DNA from: Schizochytrium sp. TIO01 | Lineage: Eukaryota > Sar > Bigyra > Thraustochytrida > Thraustochytriidae | Length of the DNA: 64,000 nucleotides | Direction: 5' to 3' | NCBI GenBank assembly: GCA_004764695.1 | Contig: SMSO01000014.1 | Span: forward strand, 2,183,148-2,247,147 | Part shown: positions 31,704 through 42,500 of the stretch, in pieces | Layout: every line of letters starts with the position of its first letter | Position numbering within the stretch: the stretch's first letter is position 1 | Program-made: the position numbers and the translations under genes | The notes under the pieces: model-generated | Told to the model about the DNA's origin: nothing | Databases searched by the model: none | Seen by the model: the letters and a program-made list of their open reading frames with translations, nothing else

Positions 31704-33995
31704 ATGCTAGATCGCGTCTATGGTAAAAGCGATTTCACAGTTGTACGCGGGCGAAAGAAGGCCAGTCTTCGATCGAATCTAACTCTACCTCATGAACAAG
31801 GCCAAGTTGCATCTCCTTTAGAGAGCGTGCTGCAAAGTTCACATCCTGGAGATGGTGACATAGATGACGAGACTCTTGAAATTCAAAAACAAATTGCCGA
31901 GGAGAAAAAGGCTCATGAACTTCAGTCTCGTCGTATTACTACGGAAGTAAAAGCATCAGTCACGGAGGATGTAAACAAGTCTTCAGTGCGATCACATCAT
32001 CATTCCAAAGTATGGGACAGAGTACAAACATCAAACCGCCGGGTCCAAAAAGTTACATGGGGACACAATCTTGATACTGTCATTAAAGAAGAACAATTCC
32101 AAGAGATCCTCTATAAATCAAAACGGCGTTCGCAGCTTATCAACGAAGACTTCACGTTTATCGAAAACTACAAAACCCGATCAAGAGGAAAAGAAAAGAT
32201 TTTCTACGGAGCCAAAGTGGTATTACAATCCAAATCAGATGAACTATACATGGGGAGCAATGGTGAACTTGCGCGGTTACCAGGCCGTTTTTTCCTAATT
32301 AATCTTGACGATCCCACAAGTACAGCGCCTGTATTCTATGGAGAACGAGTTGGTCTACTAGCCCATAATGGATCAAAGGCACTAGGTACTAAACTCAAAT
32401 TATCAAGTGACGGCCTGCGTATCACTATGGTCGCAAACGACGAACGCGCAGTCTTCACAGCAAAATGGAAGGTCATTGATCCAGACGATGTCTCAAGCTC
32501 TATTCTATCCCAACGTACAAAAAAGACGCTATCACATGGTGATTTCTTTGGACTGAGACACAACGACTTTGCAATGGTGATCAGAAAAGGCGAAATTGTT
32601 TTGGAGAATCGCGAGCTAGACCATCGGCATGAACTTTCAAGGCGTATAATAAACACAAAAACTGCTTCTGGATCATCATTAAGTAAGTCTTCTAGACATG
32701 CAGTAAGCTCGCCATCTTCTCAGCAGAAGGGATCTTCTACCTCTGCTTCTTCCCGTAGTCTTGCCCCCGGAAAACTGAATACGTCCACTGAGTCGAGCGA
32801 TCAAGCTTTTGATCTTGGTGCAATCTGGCAAATCCACCTTTATTCGAATGCCAGTGTCAAGAAAGTGCCAAATGCTCAGCGTGTTCTCATGCGTGCACAA
32901 AGTCAGATTCGGAGCGTCAAAGAGAGGTGCGACGACCAACGGGAATTCACAATGACTTTACGTCGAGAAATGACCAAGTATGCAGTACAGAGTGATGTGC
33001 AATATCTTATTCATGATCCTACAAGCCTGAGGCATCAAGACTCTGACGGCATTCAAAAATATTTTTTGCGGCGATTAGATAATGCTTTCGCTGCACAGAA
33101 TGAAGCACAGCAACGGGCTAATCAAATTCGCGAGCAAGCTGCAGCTCGTATAGAGAGAGAGGAAAGAGAACGACTTGATGCTATAAATCGTGCCAGAAAA
33201 CCTCCAAAGCTTACTGCACTGGAAAACGCCAAGGCCATGGCCCTTGCTCACCGTGCAGAAGCACTTGTGCCAGCAATTGTGTGGCAGCACGTTCGTGCTC
33301 AAGAAGCTTTGTCACTCGTAAGTGAGCGCGAGCGACGGGAAGCTGCGGCGCGCCGTATTCAAATTGCTTTTCGTAAGTGGAAACAGGGCCAGTGGACTCG
33401 TGCGTTTCAAACTCTTGATCTACGCTGCAAAGCTCAAATTACAACACGCGAGGAGTTCCAGATTCCTATTTTCCGAACAAATAACACAGAGAACTTGGAA
33501 ATATTTGTGAAACCTCAATTCATACAAGATGATCATACTCCAGCCTATTTGAAATGGTCTCGAAAGAAGAAAAACGAAGCACTTAAAAACGTTTCGTCTT
33601 TGAATCCAAAAATCTTAGCCGATTGTGAGTCGACAATTAAGGAACATTTTGGGGTTTTACGTCACTCTAACCCTGCTCTCTTTTCCGAGATTCCTGAGTG
33701 TATATTGCGTCCTAAATTGCCTGCGCTCGAAAGCAGCATTCTTGACTATTCCTCAACCAGTCAATTTAAAGTATCAAACAATGCAGATGAGGAGGTTGAT
33801 GTCATTGACGAAAAAGGTGATCACCCAAGAGGAATCATTAGCAGTAGCAGCAATAAGCTAGCTCGTTGCAGCTCCGCTAAATTATACAAACGAAGGTATT
33901 CAGCATCCGCCTCTGCGCTCGCCCGCCCGCATTCTGCTGCGCAAACTCCAATGCGGCGCAGCAATACATCTGGATTGCTCTTGGGAAATCAATGA
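31704..33995 (+). CDS. IQ-motif protein with central β-strand-rich domain, function unknown
   Basis: The protein is 763 aa, single-exon, with ATG in CCAAGATGC. Residues 1-150 are charged and mostly helical. Residues ~165-310 are strand-rich with repeated short units (GAKVVLQS, LYMGSNGEL, GERVGLLAHNG, TKLKLSSDG, FFGLRHNDF). This pattern recalls β-trefoil or MIR-type folds, although I cannot name a family. A Ser-rich linker (~325-360) is followed by helices. A charged coiled coil is at ~460-505, and an IQ-like calmodulin-binding motif at ~545-562 (RRIQIAFRKW). The tail is Ser/Arg-rich. The mix of IQ motif and coiled coil is common in cytoskeletal and axonemal proteins, and the next gene is a CFAP77-like protein, so a cytoskeletal role is possible but unproven. 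I do not recognise an orthologue. Confidence 0.85.
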   Translation: MLDRVYGKSDFTVVRGRKKASLRSNLTLPHEQGQVASPLESVLQSSHPGDGDIDDETLEIQKQIAEEKKAHELQSRRITTEVKASVTEDVNKSSVRSHHHSKVWDRVQTSNRRVQKVTWGHNLDTVIKEEQFQEILYKSKRRSQLINEDFTFIENYKTRSRGKEKIFYGAKVVLQSKSDELYMGSNGELARLPGRFFLINLDDPTSTAPVFYGERVGLLAHNGSKALGTKLKLSSDGLRITMVANDERAVFTAKWKVIDPDDVSSSILSQRTKKTLSHGDFFGLRHNDFAMVIRKGEIVLENRELDHRHELSRRIINTKTASGSSLSKSSRHAVSSPSSQQKGSSTSASSRSLAPGKLNTSTESSDQAFDLGAIWQIHLYSNASVKKVPNAQRVLMRAQSQIRSVKERCDDQREFTMTLRREMTKYAVQSDVQYLIHDPTSLRHQDSDGIQKYFLRRLDNAFAAQNEAQQRANQIREQAAARIEREERERLDAINRARKPPKLTALENAKAMALAHRAEALVPAIVWQHVRAQEALSLVSERERREAAARRIQIAFRKWKQGQWTRAFQTLDLRCKAQITTREEFQIPIFRTNNTENLEIFVKPQFIQDDHTPAYLKWSRKKKNEALKNVSSLNPKILADCESTIKEHFGVLRHSNPALFSEIPECILRPKLPALESSILDYSSTSQFKVSNNADEEVDVIDEKGDHPRGIISSSSNKLARCSSAKLYKRRYSASASALARPHSAAQTPMRRSNTSGLLLGNQ

Positions 33996-35735
33996 AGTAT
34001 CATAATAGTATGTCGTCTGTTCCTATCATTTTAAAGACTAACAGTCTATTGTTTCTATTTCTTGTTGAAACCTAGAGTAGTATGGAATCTATTTTATGCA
34101 AGCCAACGTTTTTCGAACCGGAGCTTTTCCGCTGCTTGTCCTCAGTATCATGATTTCAGGATCATGGCGAAAATATATACAATTTTCAATCAAACATGAT
34201 AATTTTTTAAACATTAGCCAACATTTCACAATTGGCATTTAATTGTGATCTAACGCCAGTCATACTGCTGAGGCTTGGTGTAATTTGGAATGGCATATTT
34301 GGTATTTACGGATCTACATATTCTTGGAAATATGCGAATTTGCAGAATTTCTGCATGTCTGAAAGAAGCTTTGCATTATGCGAAGAGAGGAAATCCTGTA
34401 CCTATGACAACGTTGGAACTAATATAACCCCAAATAGTAGAGACTATTCCATATGAATGATACTAATATTCTTGAAGAACCAGGAATGAAATGGCCAAGG
34501 AGCTACCAAGCTCCAAACACTACAAGTGAAACAAACCTTCACTTCAAATTATTAAAGTGCTTTGTTAAGAATGCCATCTCTGATGTAGGTGAATCTATAG
34601 TTACCTAGGTTTCGGACCAGTGATTTTCCGAGATGATTGCACTTCAAAACCATGCCATGAATGCGGTACCATGCACGACAAACTCGGAACATCCAAGGTT
34701 TTCAACAAAAAAAAAAAAATGAAAACAGATATTAGATCGTGATATTCGCGCCGCAAGAGGCATCCTTTTGCGCTAGCAATCCATCCAATGGCATGATTCA
34801 AGTATTTTGTCTTTGAGTCGTGGGTTGAGCCTTAGTCCCACTTCATCACGAATTTCATAGGTTTATCTTTAACAATAGATAGGAAGGTTAAGAAAGCAAA
34901 TAAAAAAGAAAAGGGGAGAAAGGAGGGAGAGGAGAGGAGGGCCGAGGAATTGTTCCTCGATTCCAAAAATTGCGGTTGGAAGACAGTGCCTTCGCTGGAC
35001 AGCGTCAGCCGATTGTGCTAGCGACCTCGCTGCCAACAGGGGTCCACATTTGATTGCAGACTACCCTCAACCCAGGTCTGTTTTACACACGTTTCGAAGA
35101 TGGAAAGATAATGTTAGTCACCGGGGTTCGAACTCAGGTTTGTGAGGAATCAAAAACTCCTAAGGTTTCGTCTAACACGTACAAGTTTAAGCCACTATAA
35201 TTACATTTGCTTATAAAGACTGCATTATTGCACGTCGCACGGAGGCGGCGGTGAGAAGAAGCGCACACCTACGATCCTCGCTCTGCATAGTCAACGGATC
35301 CATCGCTCTGTTTTTGTAGAGCTCTGAGAACTTTGTAAGGTTATAGCGTTTTGGAGCTACATACTATGTAGCCTTGAAAACTTACTGAGTGTTCTATGAA
35401 CAGTCACTTACGGCTCTACAACGTTCCCAAGGAAATTATTTAATTTGCTAAGCTCGCTGAAGAAAAGGCAGATGTGTGCACATATCATTGGAATGCGAAA
35501 GAGATTCGCCTTCAAGACACTATCGACTTTTTGTAAAACTAAGTAAGCGAGTAAGTAAGTAGGCAGAACCAACTGAGTCTCCTGTAGAAGGCGCAGACAG
35601 CGCGAGGAGCTGAGCAGTGCTCGCAATCCTCGTTGTTGCTTGTAGACGCCTTGGAAGGAAAAGGCAATCTGCTAGGACTCATTGCAAAGAATTTGTAAGC
35701 AGCGTCAGAACATCAACGTCAAGATATCAGAAATC
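33996..35735. other. Intergenic region with a tRNA-like hairpin set
   Basis: AT-rich, with no convincing ORF. A tRNA-like element on the minus strand at about 35114-35175 is listed separately. The purine-rich stretch at 34890-34945 is a simple-sequence tract. Confidence 0.5.
35114..35175 (-). ncRNA. tRNA-like element lacking a D-arm (low confidence)
   Basis: On the minus strand, TTAGACG at the start can pair with TGACTAA at the end (six of seven positions). A 5-bp stem AGGAG/TTCCT encloses a 7-base loop TTTTTGA, which would put TTT at the anticodon. A B-box-like GTTCGAAC sits in a T-arm-like position with four of five stem pairs. The space for a D-arm is only ~7 bases, and no good A-box is present. 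It may be a degenerate tRNA or a chance structure. Confidence 0.2.
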
Positions 35736-36599
35736 ATGGTTTCAAAGGATGCTGTGATTCGCATTTTCGAAGAGCATGCTGATTCTGAGACTAGTATGCT
35801 GCCCTTAAAGAACTTGTACAAGGTTCTCCAAGCGTTAAACCTCAAGACAGACTCGCAAAGCCTGGTTCTCGTTCAAGGCGCCATGAGAGAGCTCTATGAA
35901 GGTGGAAACATTTCCCAAGGTATTCCTTTTGAGCTCTTTTACGCTTGGTATAAACTCGAGGTAGTCCCGGGTCATTATGAGAAACACAACGAGTTACTTG
36001 TGCGTCGAGTGATTGGCAAGGTCAAGCTTCCCACGCGTAATCTCAAGGACAATACGTTTTCTTATGGCCAAAGAAACAGGGCTGACCCAGAGGGTGCTGG
36101 GGAAGTTGTCCTCAACTGGGTTCCAGGAAAGCTGAGCCAGAGCCAGGCCGCGGGTGTATGTCTCATTAAAGTTAACAAGGCTGCTGTCAAGAATAAGCAA
36201 GTCACTCCAAAGCAAGTCAATCAGTTTTTGCAGCAAAACAAGGACGCCCCGCACTTGCAACGACCAAAAATTGAAGGCCGCAAGAAGGACCGTGGACTTA
36301 AGCGCGACCCCAACGCAGTATATGGAATCAGTAGCTCGAGTGAAGGCAAGCACGAAGACATCAATACCATTATCTTTCCTAACTCTTCAGACGGCGGACA
36401 CGACTCTCCGTATGTTGATACTAGTGGTCAGGTTCGAAAGGGACGCTTACCTAAACCTCGGCCAACAAAGTCATCTGACCTCCTTGCAACGCATACACGT
36501 ACGGAGAAGGAACAGAAGGAGGCCCCGCCAGGATCGTGGAAGATGAACAAGTTTACTAAGAATGCCAAGCCCCGTATCAATTTCCCGGTTCCCAACTAA
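35736..36599 (+). CDS. CFAP77-like axonemal protein with N-terminal EF-hand-like region
   Basis: The first ATG in frame is at 35736 (ATCATGGTT); upstream only a TTG extends the frame. The product is 287 aa. Residues 1-75 are helical with spacing reminiscent of a degenerate EF-hand pair but without a full calcium loop. Residues ~88-170 carry the features I associate with CFAP77 (DUF4483): TFSYGQRNR, DPEGAGEVVLNW, then VNKAAVKNKQVTPKQVNQF. The C-terminal third is Lys/Pro-rich and includes a YGISS motif. In other organisms CFAP77 is a microtubule inner protein of ciliary doublets near the B-tubule. If correct, this organism makes a motile flagellum. The family call is by remembered motif pattern and could be checked by profile search. 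Confidence 0.65.
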   Translation: MVSKDAVIRIFEEHADSETSMLPLKNLYKVLQALNLKTDSQSLVLVQGAMRELYEGGNISQGIPFELFYAWYKLEVVPGHYEKHNELLVRRVIGKVKLPTRNLKDNTFSYGQRNRADPEGAGEVVLNWVPGKLSQSQAAGVCLIKVNKAAVKNKQVTPKQVNQFLQQNKDAPHLQRPKIEGRKKDRGLKRDPNAVYGISSSSEGKHEDINTIIFPNSSDGGHDSPYVDTSGQVRKGRLPKPRPTKSSDLLATHTRTEKEQKEAPPGSWKMNKFTKNAKPRINFPVPN

Positions 36600-37206
36600 T
36601 ACCTACTGTCCTACGATACAATTCGTACCAATGATGATCACAACAATAATGGCATTGAGAAGTAGAGAAGAGTTTATTTACCTACAGCCTCCCCACGCTT
36701 GAAATCCTTCCCCTGCATTTCCCACTCATTATTCTTCTCACTTCTTTCCGCACCACCTTGATTACTCTTTAACATCGTCACCTTTCCGATAGGATCTTCT
36801 TCTTCTTTCAATTGCACAGGGACGCCACTTCCTTGCTTTGTATCACGTTCTCAATAAACTAACGATACGTTGCAAGGCATATATGCAAGAACTATAGCAG
36901 CAGTAGTAGTTGCTTTCATGTCTTACGACACTATACAGCTTGCAAAATGTAAGGGGTTCAATTCAAGTGCGATTGACAAAACTAGCAGTAGTATATATCA
37001 AACAATAAACCATCCATCCATTCAATCATACAATCAAGCAATCAACCATTTATTCATTCATTCATTCATTCATTCATTCATCATTCATTCACTCTTCAAT
37101 TTTCATTGACTGAACTGCACCCTACTATCAATGTTTACTTGCACGCTCAAACAGCAAAACTCACTAAGTCAAATAAAACTCACAAATTGTTAAGCATGTA
37201 TCGTGA
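36600..37206. other. Convergent intergenic spacer with (ATTC)n
   Basis: Holds the 3' ends of two convergent genes. An (ATTC)n-type microsatellite lies at about 37052-37092. No other feature was seen. Confidence 0.5.
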
Positions 37207-38496
37207 TCAAGATGCACTGTATTGTAGGCATCTTGCTCGTAGTTCCTCCGGAGATATCATTTCATGGCAAAATACCAGACCAGGATCTGTGTGCAGAAAG
37301 TCGTCATCTACATCGACATCATCGCGTTCCCGCGCTGCAGATATTGTTGGAGTCTCGTGGTACGCTTCCTTAGGTTCTGCGCCTGACGGAGGCTCAGAAC
37401 TAGTTGGAGGTGCATTGACCTCCTTGCTTTCCTCAACATGTGCTGTAAGTGTGTCCCGCGAGGACGATTGGGAAACATCAGGAGCCTGCTGGCCTTCCGC
37501 ATCAGGCAGGCCCTCTGTTTTAGTCATATCAGTGGTTTTATGATCAGGTGGAGCCTTTGATTCAGTGTTTGAGGCTTCATTACTTTTCGTTGTGCAATGA
37601 TTTTGATCGTCTGGTTTCTGTTCAGTCGAACCTGCGCTATCACCATCAGACTTGGACGCAGGATTTGAAACGGATGTCGTGGAGCTAGCAGGAAGAATGC
37701 TATCGCTTGAGCCTGATTCAGAAGTTGCTGCAGTAGCCTCAACCGGTGCCGGAGCTGCAACAGGTTGTGCAGTAACAACAACGCTAGCAATGGGAGTTTG
37801 CATTGGCATCGGGGGTGGCACACCCATGGGAGGAGGCATACCCATTGGGGGAGGCATACCCATTGGAGGAAGCATACCCATTGGGGGGGGCATACCCATT
37901 GGAGGAGGAATACCCATTGGAGGCGGCATGCCCATTCCCATCGGCCTAGGAGGCATCATCATTCCACCTTGCATTGGCATTCCAGGATAGCTTTGATATT
38001 GCTGGTGGTAATGCTGGTTTTGGTAATGCTGATTTGGTTGCTGTCGATACTGCTGATGATTATGCTGCTGATGCTGCTGATGCTGTTGATGCTGCTGATG
38101 CTGCTGGTTCTGTTGATAATGGTGGTTATTTTGGTGGGCTTGGTGGGCTTGGTGGTGTTCACGCTGCGGTGTAGAATCGTCGGCCTCGCCCATTGCTGCA
38201 CGATAACGCTTTGCAATTTCGGGGTTGTTCATCGGAATGCCACGCATGCCCGAAATAGGCACTGTCGCGGACTCTCTGCCAGGAATGGCATTTGGCACTG
38301 CCGTAAGCTCCTGATCGTGCATTTGCTTCATGTGAACGCTCATTGCAGGGGCGCTCACGAATTTGCGTGTACAGGACAAGCACCGAAAGTGGCGGCCCTT
38401 TTGGTGCTGGATGAGCTGATTCTCGTCCACGAACTCCCTGTCACAATAATAGCAAAATGGCTTTCCCTGAGCCGTCTTGCGGTTGCGGCGACCCAT
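37207..38496 (-). CDS. ZNF207: BuGZ/ZNF207-family C2H2 zinc-finger protein
   Basis: The protein is 429 aa, single-exon. The N-terminus is highly characteristic: MGRRNRK, then two C2H2-type fingers (Cys15, Cys18, His31, His36; Cys39, Cys42, His55, His60) with IQHQKGRHF between them. The conserved AVPNAIPGRE and GMRGIPMN follow. This matches ZNF207/BuGZ and plant SUF4. The middle is a His/Gln tract (~125-170), then a Met/Pro/Gly array of GMPPPMG units (~190-235), then a Ser/Asp-rich region. The end, at ~409-426 (FCHEMISPEELRARCLQY), resembles the GLEBS motif that binds BUB3, including the paired glutamates 417-418. BuGZ stabilises BUB3, promotes kinetochore loading and phase-separates around spindle microtubules. 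The family is certain; BUB3 binding is inferred. Confidence 0.92.
   Translation of the reverse strand: MGRRNRKTAQGKPFCYYCDREFVDENQLIQHQKGRHFRCLSCTRKFVSAPAMSVHMKQMHDQELTAVPNAIPGRESATVPISGMRGIPMNNPEIAKRYRAAMGEADDSTPQREHHQAHQAHQNNHHYQQNQQHQQHQQHQQHQQHNHQQYRQQPNQHYQNQHYHQQYQSYPGMPMQGGMMMPPRPMGMGMPPPMGIPPPMGMPPPMGMLPPMGMPPPMGMPPPMGVPPPMPMQTPIASVVVTAQPVAAPAPVEATAATSESGSSDSILPASSTTSVSNPASKSDGDSAGSTEQKPDDQNHCTTKSNEASNTESKAPPDHKTTDMTKTEGLPDAEGQQAPDVSQSSSRDTLTAHVEESKEVNAPPTSSEPPSGAEPKEAYHETPTISAARERDDVDVDDDFLHTDPGLVFCHEMISPEELRARCLQYSAS
37800..37940. repeat. In-frame minisatellite encoding GMPPPMG repeats
   Basis: An 18-24-bp unit (CATACCCATTGG-GGAGG type) is repeated about seven times within the BuGZ gene, encoding the Met/Pro-rich array. 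Confidence 0.85.
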
Positions 38497-39500
38497 CGTG
38501 GACTAAACCCCAAAATGACTTGTCGGCTACAGAAGCGATCGGCCCACTCAGCAAGGTGAGCTTGATGGCCTTAGTTACGGATTTGTTTTGTTGTCTGCTG
38601 TCTTGATTTTTAATTAATTAAAACAAAAAAAGTAAAGAAGCTTTTTTTCAAAAATAGAAATGAGATATATAGGCTGTTAGTTTTCGTTTTAAATTCTAAT
38701 TTTTCTTTTAAAGTTAACGATAACTAGGTGACAGTAGTCCAGAGCTAGTCCGAGAGCGCCAAATGGAGGTGATTCGATAATGAAATGACAAAAGGTCGTG
38801 AGACAAGTCAAGCACAAAGTTATGACACTTAGTCACTTAAGGGCTCAACATATTTAACATGGCCGTTTACTAGTTTGGGCTGATGGAATAATATTTGGAT
38901 CTACAGATGAGTCACAGGCAAAACTGTTTCATGAGTCTCTGGAAAAGCGAACTTTCCGTAATACACCTGCAGATATACTCATTGATGTGGATTTTAAGAA
39001 TTCATGGATTGAGTTAAGCATGTGCTCGAACTTGCCTTACGTTAAGGAGGATATGAACCGTACAACTTAGGTAATGTAATTAGAACGTCAAATAGTAGGT
39101 GGAAAGAAGGATGCAATGAGAGATTCTTCAATTGAACATGCATGTTCACCATGCAAGGACAATCCTTCTCTAATCTTAGACTGTCGAAGCTCTTTTGAGA
39201 CTTTAGTGAATTCTTCTGAATGGCATAGTCACAATTTGGTTTCTGTTTTTGGGTTTTAAGAAATAGAAGAAAGAGACTATGTCTTAGCTTTTTTTAATCC
39301 TACAAGATTTGTAGATTTTAATACACAGTAGTTTAAATAGATAGTTACTCAACCTATATCTGTATACCGATGGAGGTTCTTGAGTATTTTTAATTTAGAT
39401 TAAGGAACCAAACACAACATCTAGCTCGACCGTTTTAGTCTTTTGCTGGCCAGAATAAATTAGATGGAATATCGCTTTCGATTGTGTATGGAGGAAGTGC
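38497..39500. other. Intergenic region between two minus-strand genes
   Basis: AT-rich; it holds the BuGZ promoter and the 3' UTR of the next gene. No feature was recognised. Confidence 0.45.
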
Positions 39501-42500
39501 TCACTCTGGTGTTCTTTCCCTGGTGCTAGCATGGTGGGCAATCGTCTGTAATGTATGGCCTTTCAGCAAAAGGGCCAGGGGGGACTGCTCCTGGGTTTGT
39601 TTCATTTTGCGGATATGTGTATCTGTGTAGAATCGAGGAAGCTTAAGTGGCATGTAAAGCTTTGTTGAGTCTCTAAGCACTAGCGCTGAGTTCCCGTCCA
39701 TCGCTTTCCCCGGGATCTCTGATAGAATATGCGAGCTGACTTGAAGGTTTTCTGGAGAAGGCCAAATCTTCTTATAGCGCTGAATAGATGTGGTATAAAC
39801 TGCAAGCACCTCCCCAAAAGAAGAATTGAGCATGTCTGATCGTGTACTATTTCCACTAAGAGATTTGGGAACTTGAGCAAGATCGACCCAATTTAGCGCC
39901 TCTACTCGGTCACAGAGGGAAACCATTAGGCGCGGCTTGGCAGGTTTTGTCCAGCTTGATGTAGATTGCACGTAGGAAGTAACTCTGCGGATCATGTTCA
40001 CAGTAGACGGCCAGACCTTTTGCACGATTGTAATTTGATCTGATTTTACGCAGCTTGGATATCGCACACATAACTCTTGCATACTTTGATGGAAAACTCT
40101 CCACGATGAAGCAAGCCCTTGCCAAAGACTTGATAAATGAGAGATGTCTCGCACAGACACAACACGCTCCTCTTGTGAAGACAAAGACTGAATTAAAATT
40201 AGCCAATATTCAAAAATAGTCGCACATGTTCTGAATATCTCGTCATGTGATAGACCGGCAACATCAGAACTGCGCACACCACCCTCGGCATGAAAAGCTA
40301 AAATTTGCCCATGGGCAGCATCATATCCCATAAGTGGCTCAAAGTGAGCGGCCTCACTGATACGCAATATATTTGCATCGGCCTTAGCAAGAGGTATCTT
40401 CTCCTTCTTAATACGAGCGTTGAGATCATCAAGTTTCAGCTTGTGACGCATTAAAAGCATGTCAACGTACCCGATCGCTGCAGCGAGAATGCCCGATGGC
40501 CCGCAAGATCTCAGGCTTACATCAAAACGTAGATTCTGCGAATCTTCATACTGTTTGAGTTCTGACAAACTCATATATTTTCGAACAAACCTCAACAGCA
40601 TAAGATGTGAAGCAATCTCACTAGAGACAAGGTAAAGTGCACCGCCATCTGAATGGAACGCTTTAAATCGCTTTCTTAAGGTCAAAAGCGAGATTTCACG
40701 GTCCGAAGCCTGCCGAGTAAGTAGAGCAAGGTCAATTTGACGAGATGAGTTCGGGACTGGAAGAGGTTCACCGTGACGTTCTTGCTGATCAACGACTGAT
40801 ATGAGTCTTCGTAAAGCAAGTACCGCATTTGCCTCTGACTCCGTGACATCATGGTAAAAATGTAAATCAATTTCTGTGTGGCCTAACCCTTTTGAAAGAG
40901 GCAAAAAGTGGCACTGGCGAAGCTGCCAGGGGTCTACCTGGCTTAATACAGTTGACTGATTTCCGAAGCAAAGTCTGCCACCAAGCTCTACTGGAATACA
41001 GTCGGGTGAAAGCAAAATGCCTAGCATTTTCTTTGAAGTAACACAGTGCGCATGTGGGAACGAACGAGCCAACTCAGTTAGCTCAGTTCCTGGTTGCCAT
41101 AATATTAATTTCGGGCGAATAGGGTACTGGCCCAACACTTCACAAATATTGCAGAATACACGAAGAAATAATTCAAGACCCTCTTGATCAGGATTCCCTC
41201 TGGCGTCGCAAAGGATGGTGAGTTCGTGTAATCGTCCTGTACGATTTGAGATGTTCTCTAAGAGAAGTAATGCTCGTTCGACAACATATATGAAGCATGT
41301 TAGCAAATCTTCTTTCTGTACAAGATGCAACAAGCAATCATAGTCAGCTCGTCCTCCAATATATGCATATTGAACCAATTGATTGTTTTGCTCATCAATT
41401 TTGTAAGCATCTACATATGGCAAAACAGAATTGACTTTGCTTAAATTTGGAATGTCATCCCAAGCCATATCGTTAGTGAGAAGCTGACGTTTGATCCCAC
41501 TTGCCCCTCTCTTGCGTCGCCATGTAAGTAGCGCTTGTAAAGATTGAGCTGCAGCGATTTGATCACCACGATTGGTCCTCAGTAGTTGTAAAATTAACCA
41601 GTCAGATCCAAACCGTGTGTTGTGTCCGGGGAACCTGCAAATTTTGCGAATCTGTACGACCTTGTTGATTTCTGTATTAGAAACTTGCCCATCTTTGTAC
41701 AAGTCCAATATGCTGCTGTCTTGAGTTGAGTCTCTTTCCAGTTCTTGCTTTAGATCATTTGTGAGAGACTGTAGAAGTTGGTAGTCCCGAACAAACGATG
41801 ATTTGAATGCAAATAAAAAGAGACTTCCTGTTAGTTGCAAGATTGCAAGGATGAGCTGATGCGAAGTACATTTGATTGGAAACGAGTCTCCATCAATTAC
41901 CTGCACATCCAAGCAGTCAATATATACCTCGTTCACAATATAAGTGGTAAAGAAAACGCGATAAAGGGCGAATAGGAAAGTGGTTAAGTCCTCTGCAAAG
42001 GCACCAATAACAATGAGTCGAGCTCGGGTCTGACGACGCTGAAGCCGCTCAAGTTCGAGCTCGACAACTTTGTGCTGAGATGGCTCAGCTTCGAAGGGCT
42101 CATTTAAAGAGTTCGTGGACATTGTTTTAAATACCCCAAACTCTGATGATGAGGCGTTATCGGCCCATTCAAGATCTTCTGACCATTCTGACGGAACGAC
42201 CTCCTTCGAGCGTGAGCGCTGCATACGTGATTTTCTCCCTTTCGCAACCTGAATGCCAACATAGATCTCCCCACGAATTGTGTTGGCGTGTTGAATATGC
42301 TTGAGAAGAACAAATAGTGAGAACGTGGATACTCCAATTGTACACAAAATGTAGAGAATGCGATACACTGTATTATCGCTCATCGATGGCTCCCGCATAA
42401 ATGAAATGAAATTTGCGATATCCAGCGTGTTGTCAATAAGTTCTGCCCCAATGATAAATAGCGTCTGCAAGAGCTCGCGGCGGCCTGTTCTTCGATTTTG

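Noticed and set aside
37765-38559. Plus-strand ORF of 264 aa with His/Trp and Leu/Met repeats
   Set aside because: Antisense to the BuGZ gene; its repeats are the complement of the His/Gln and Met/Pro arrays.
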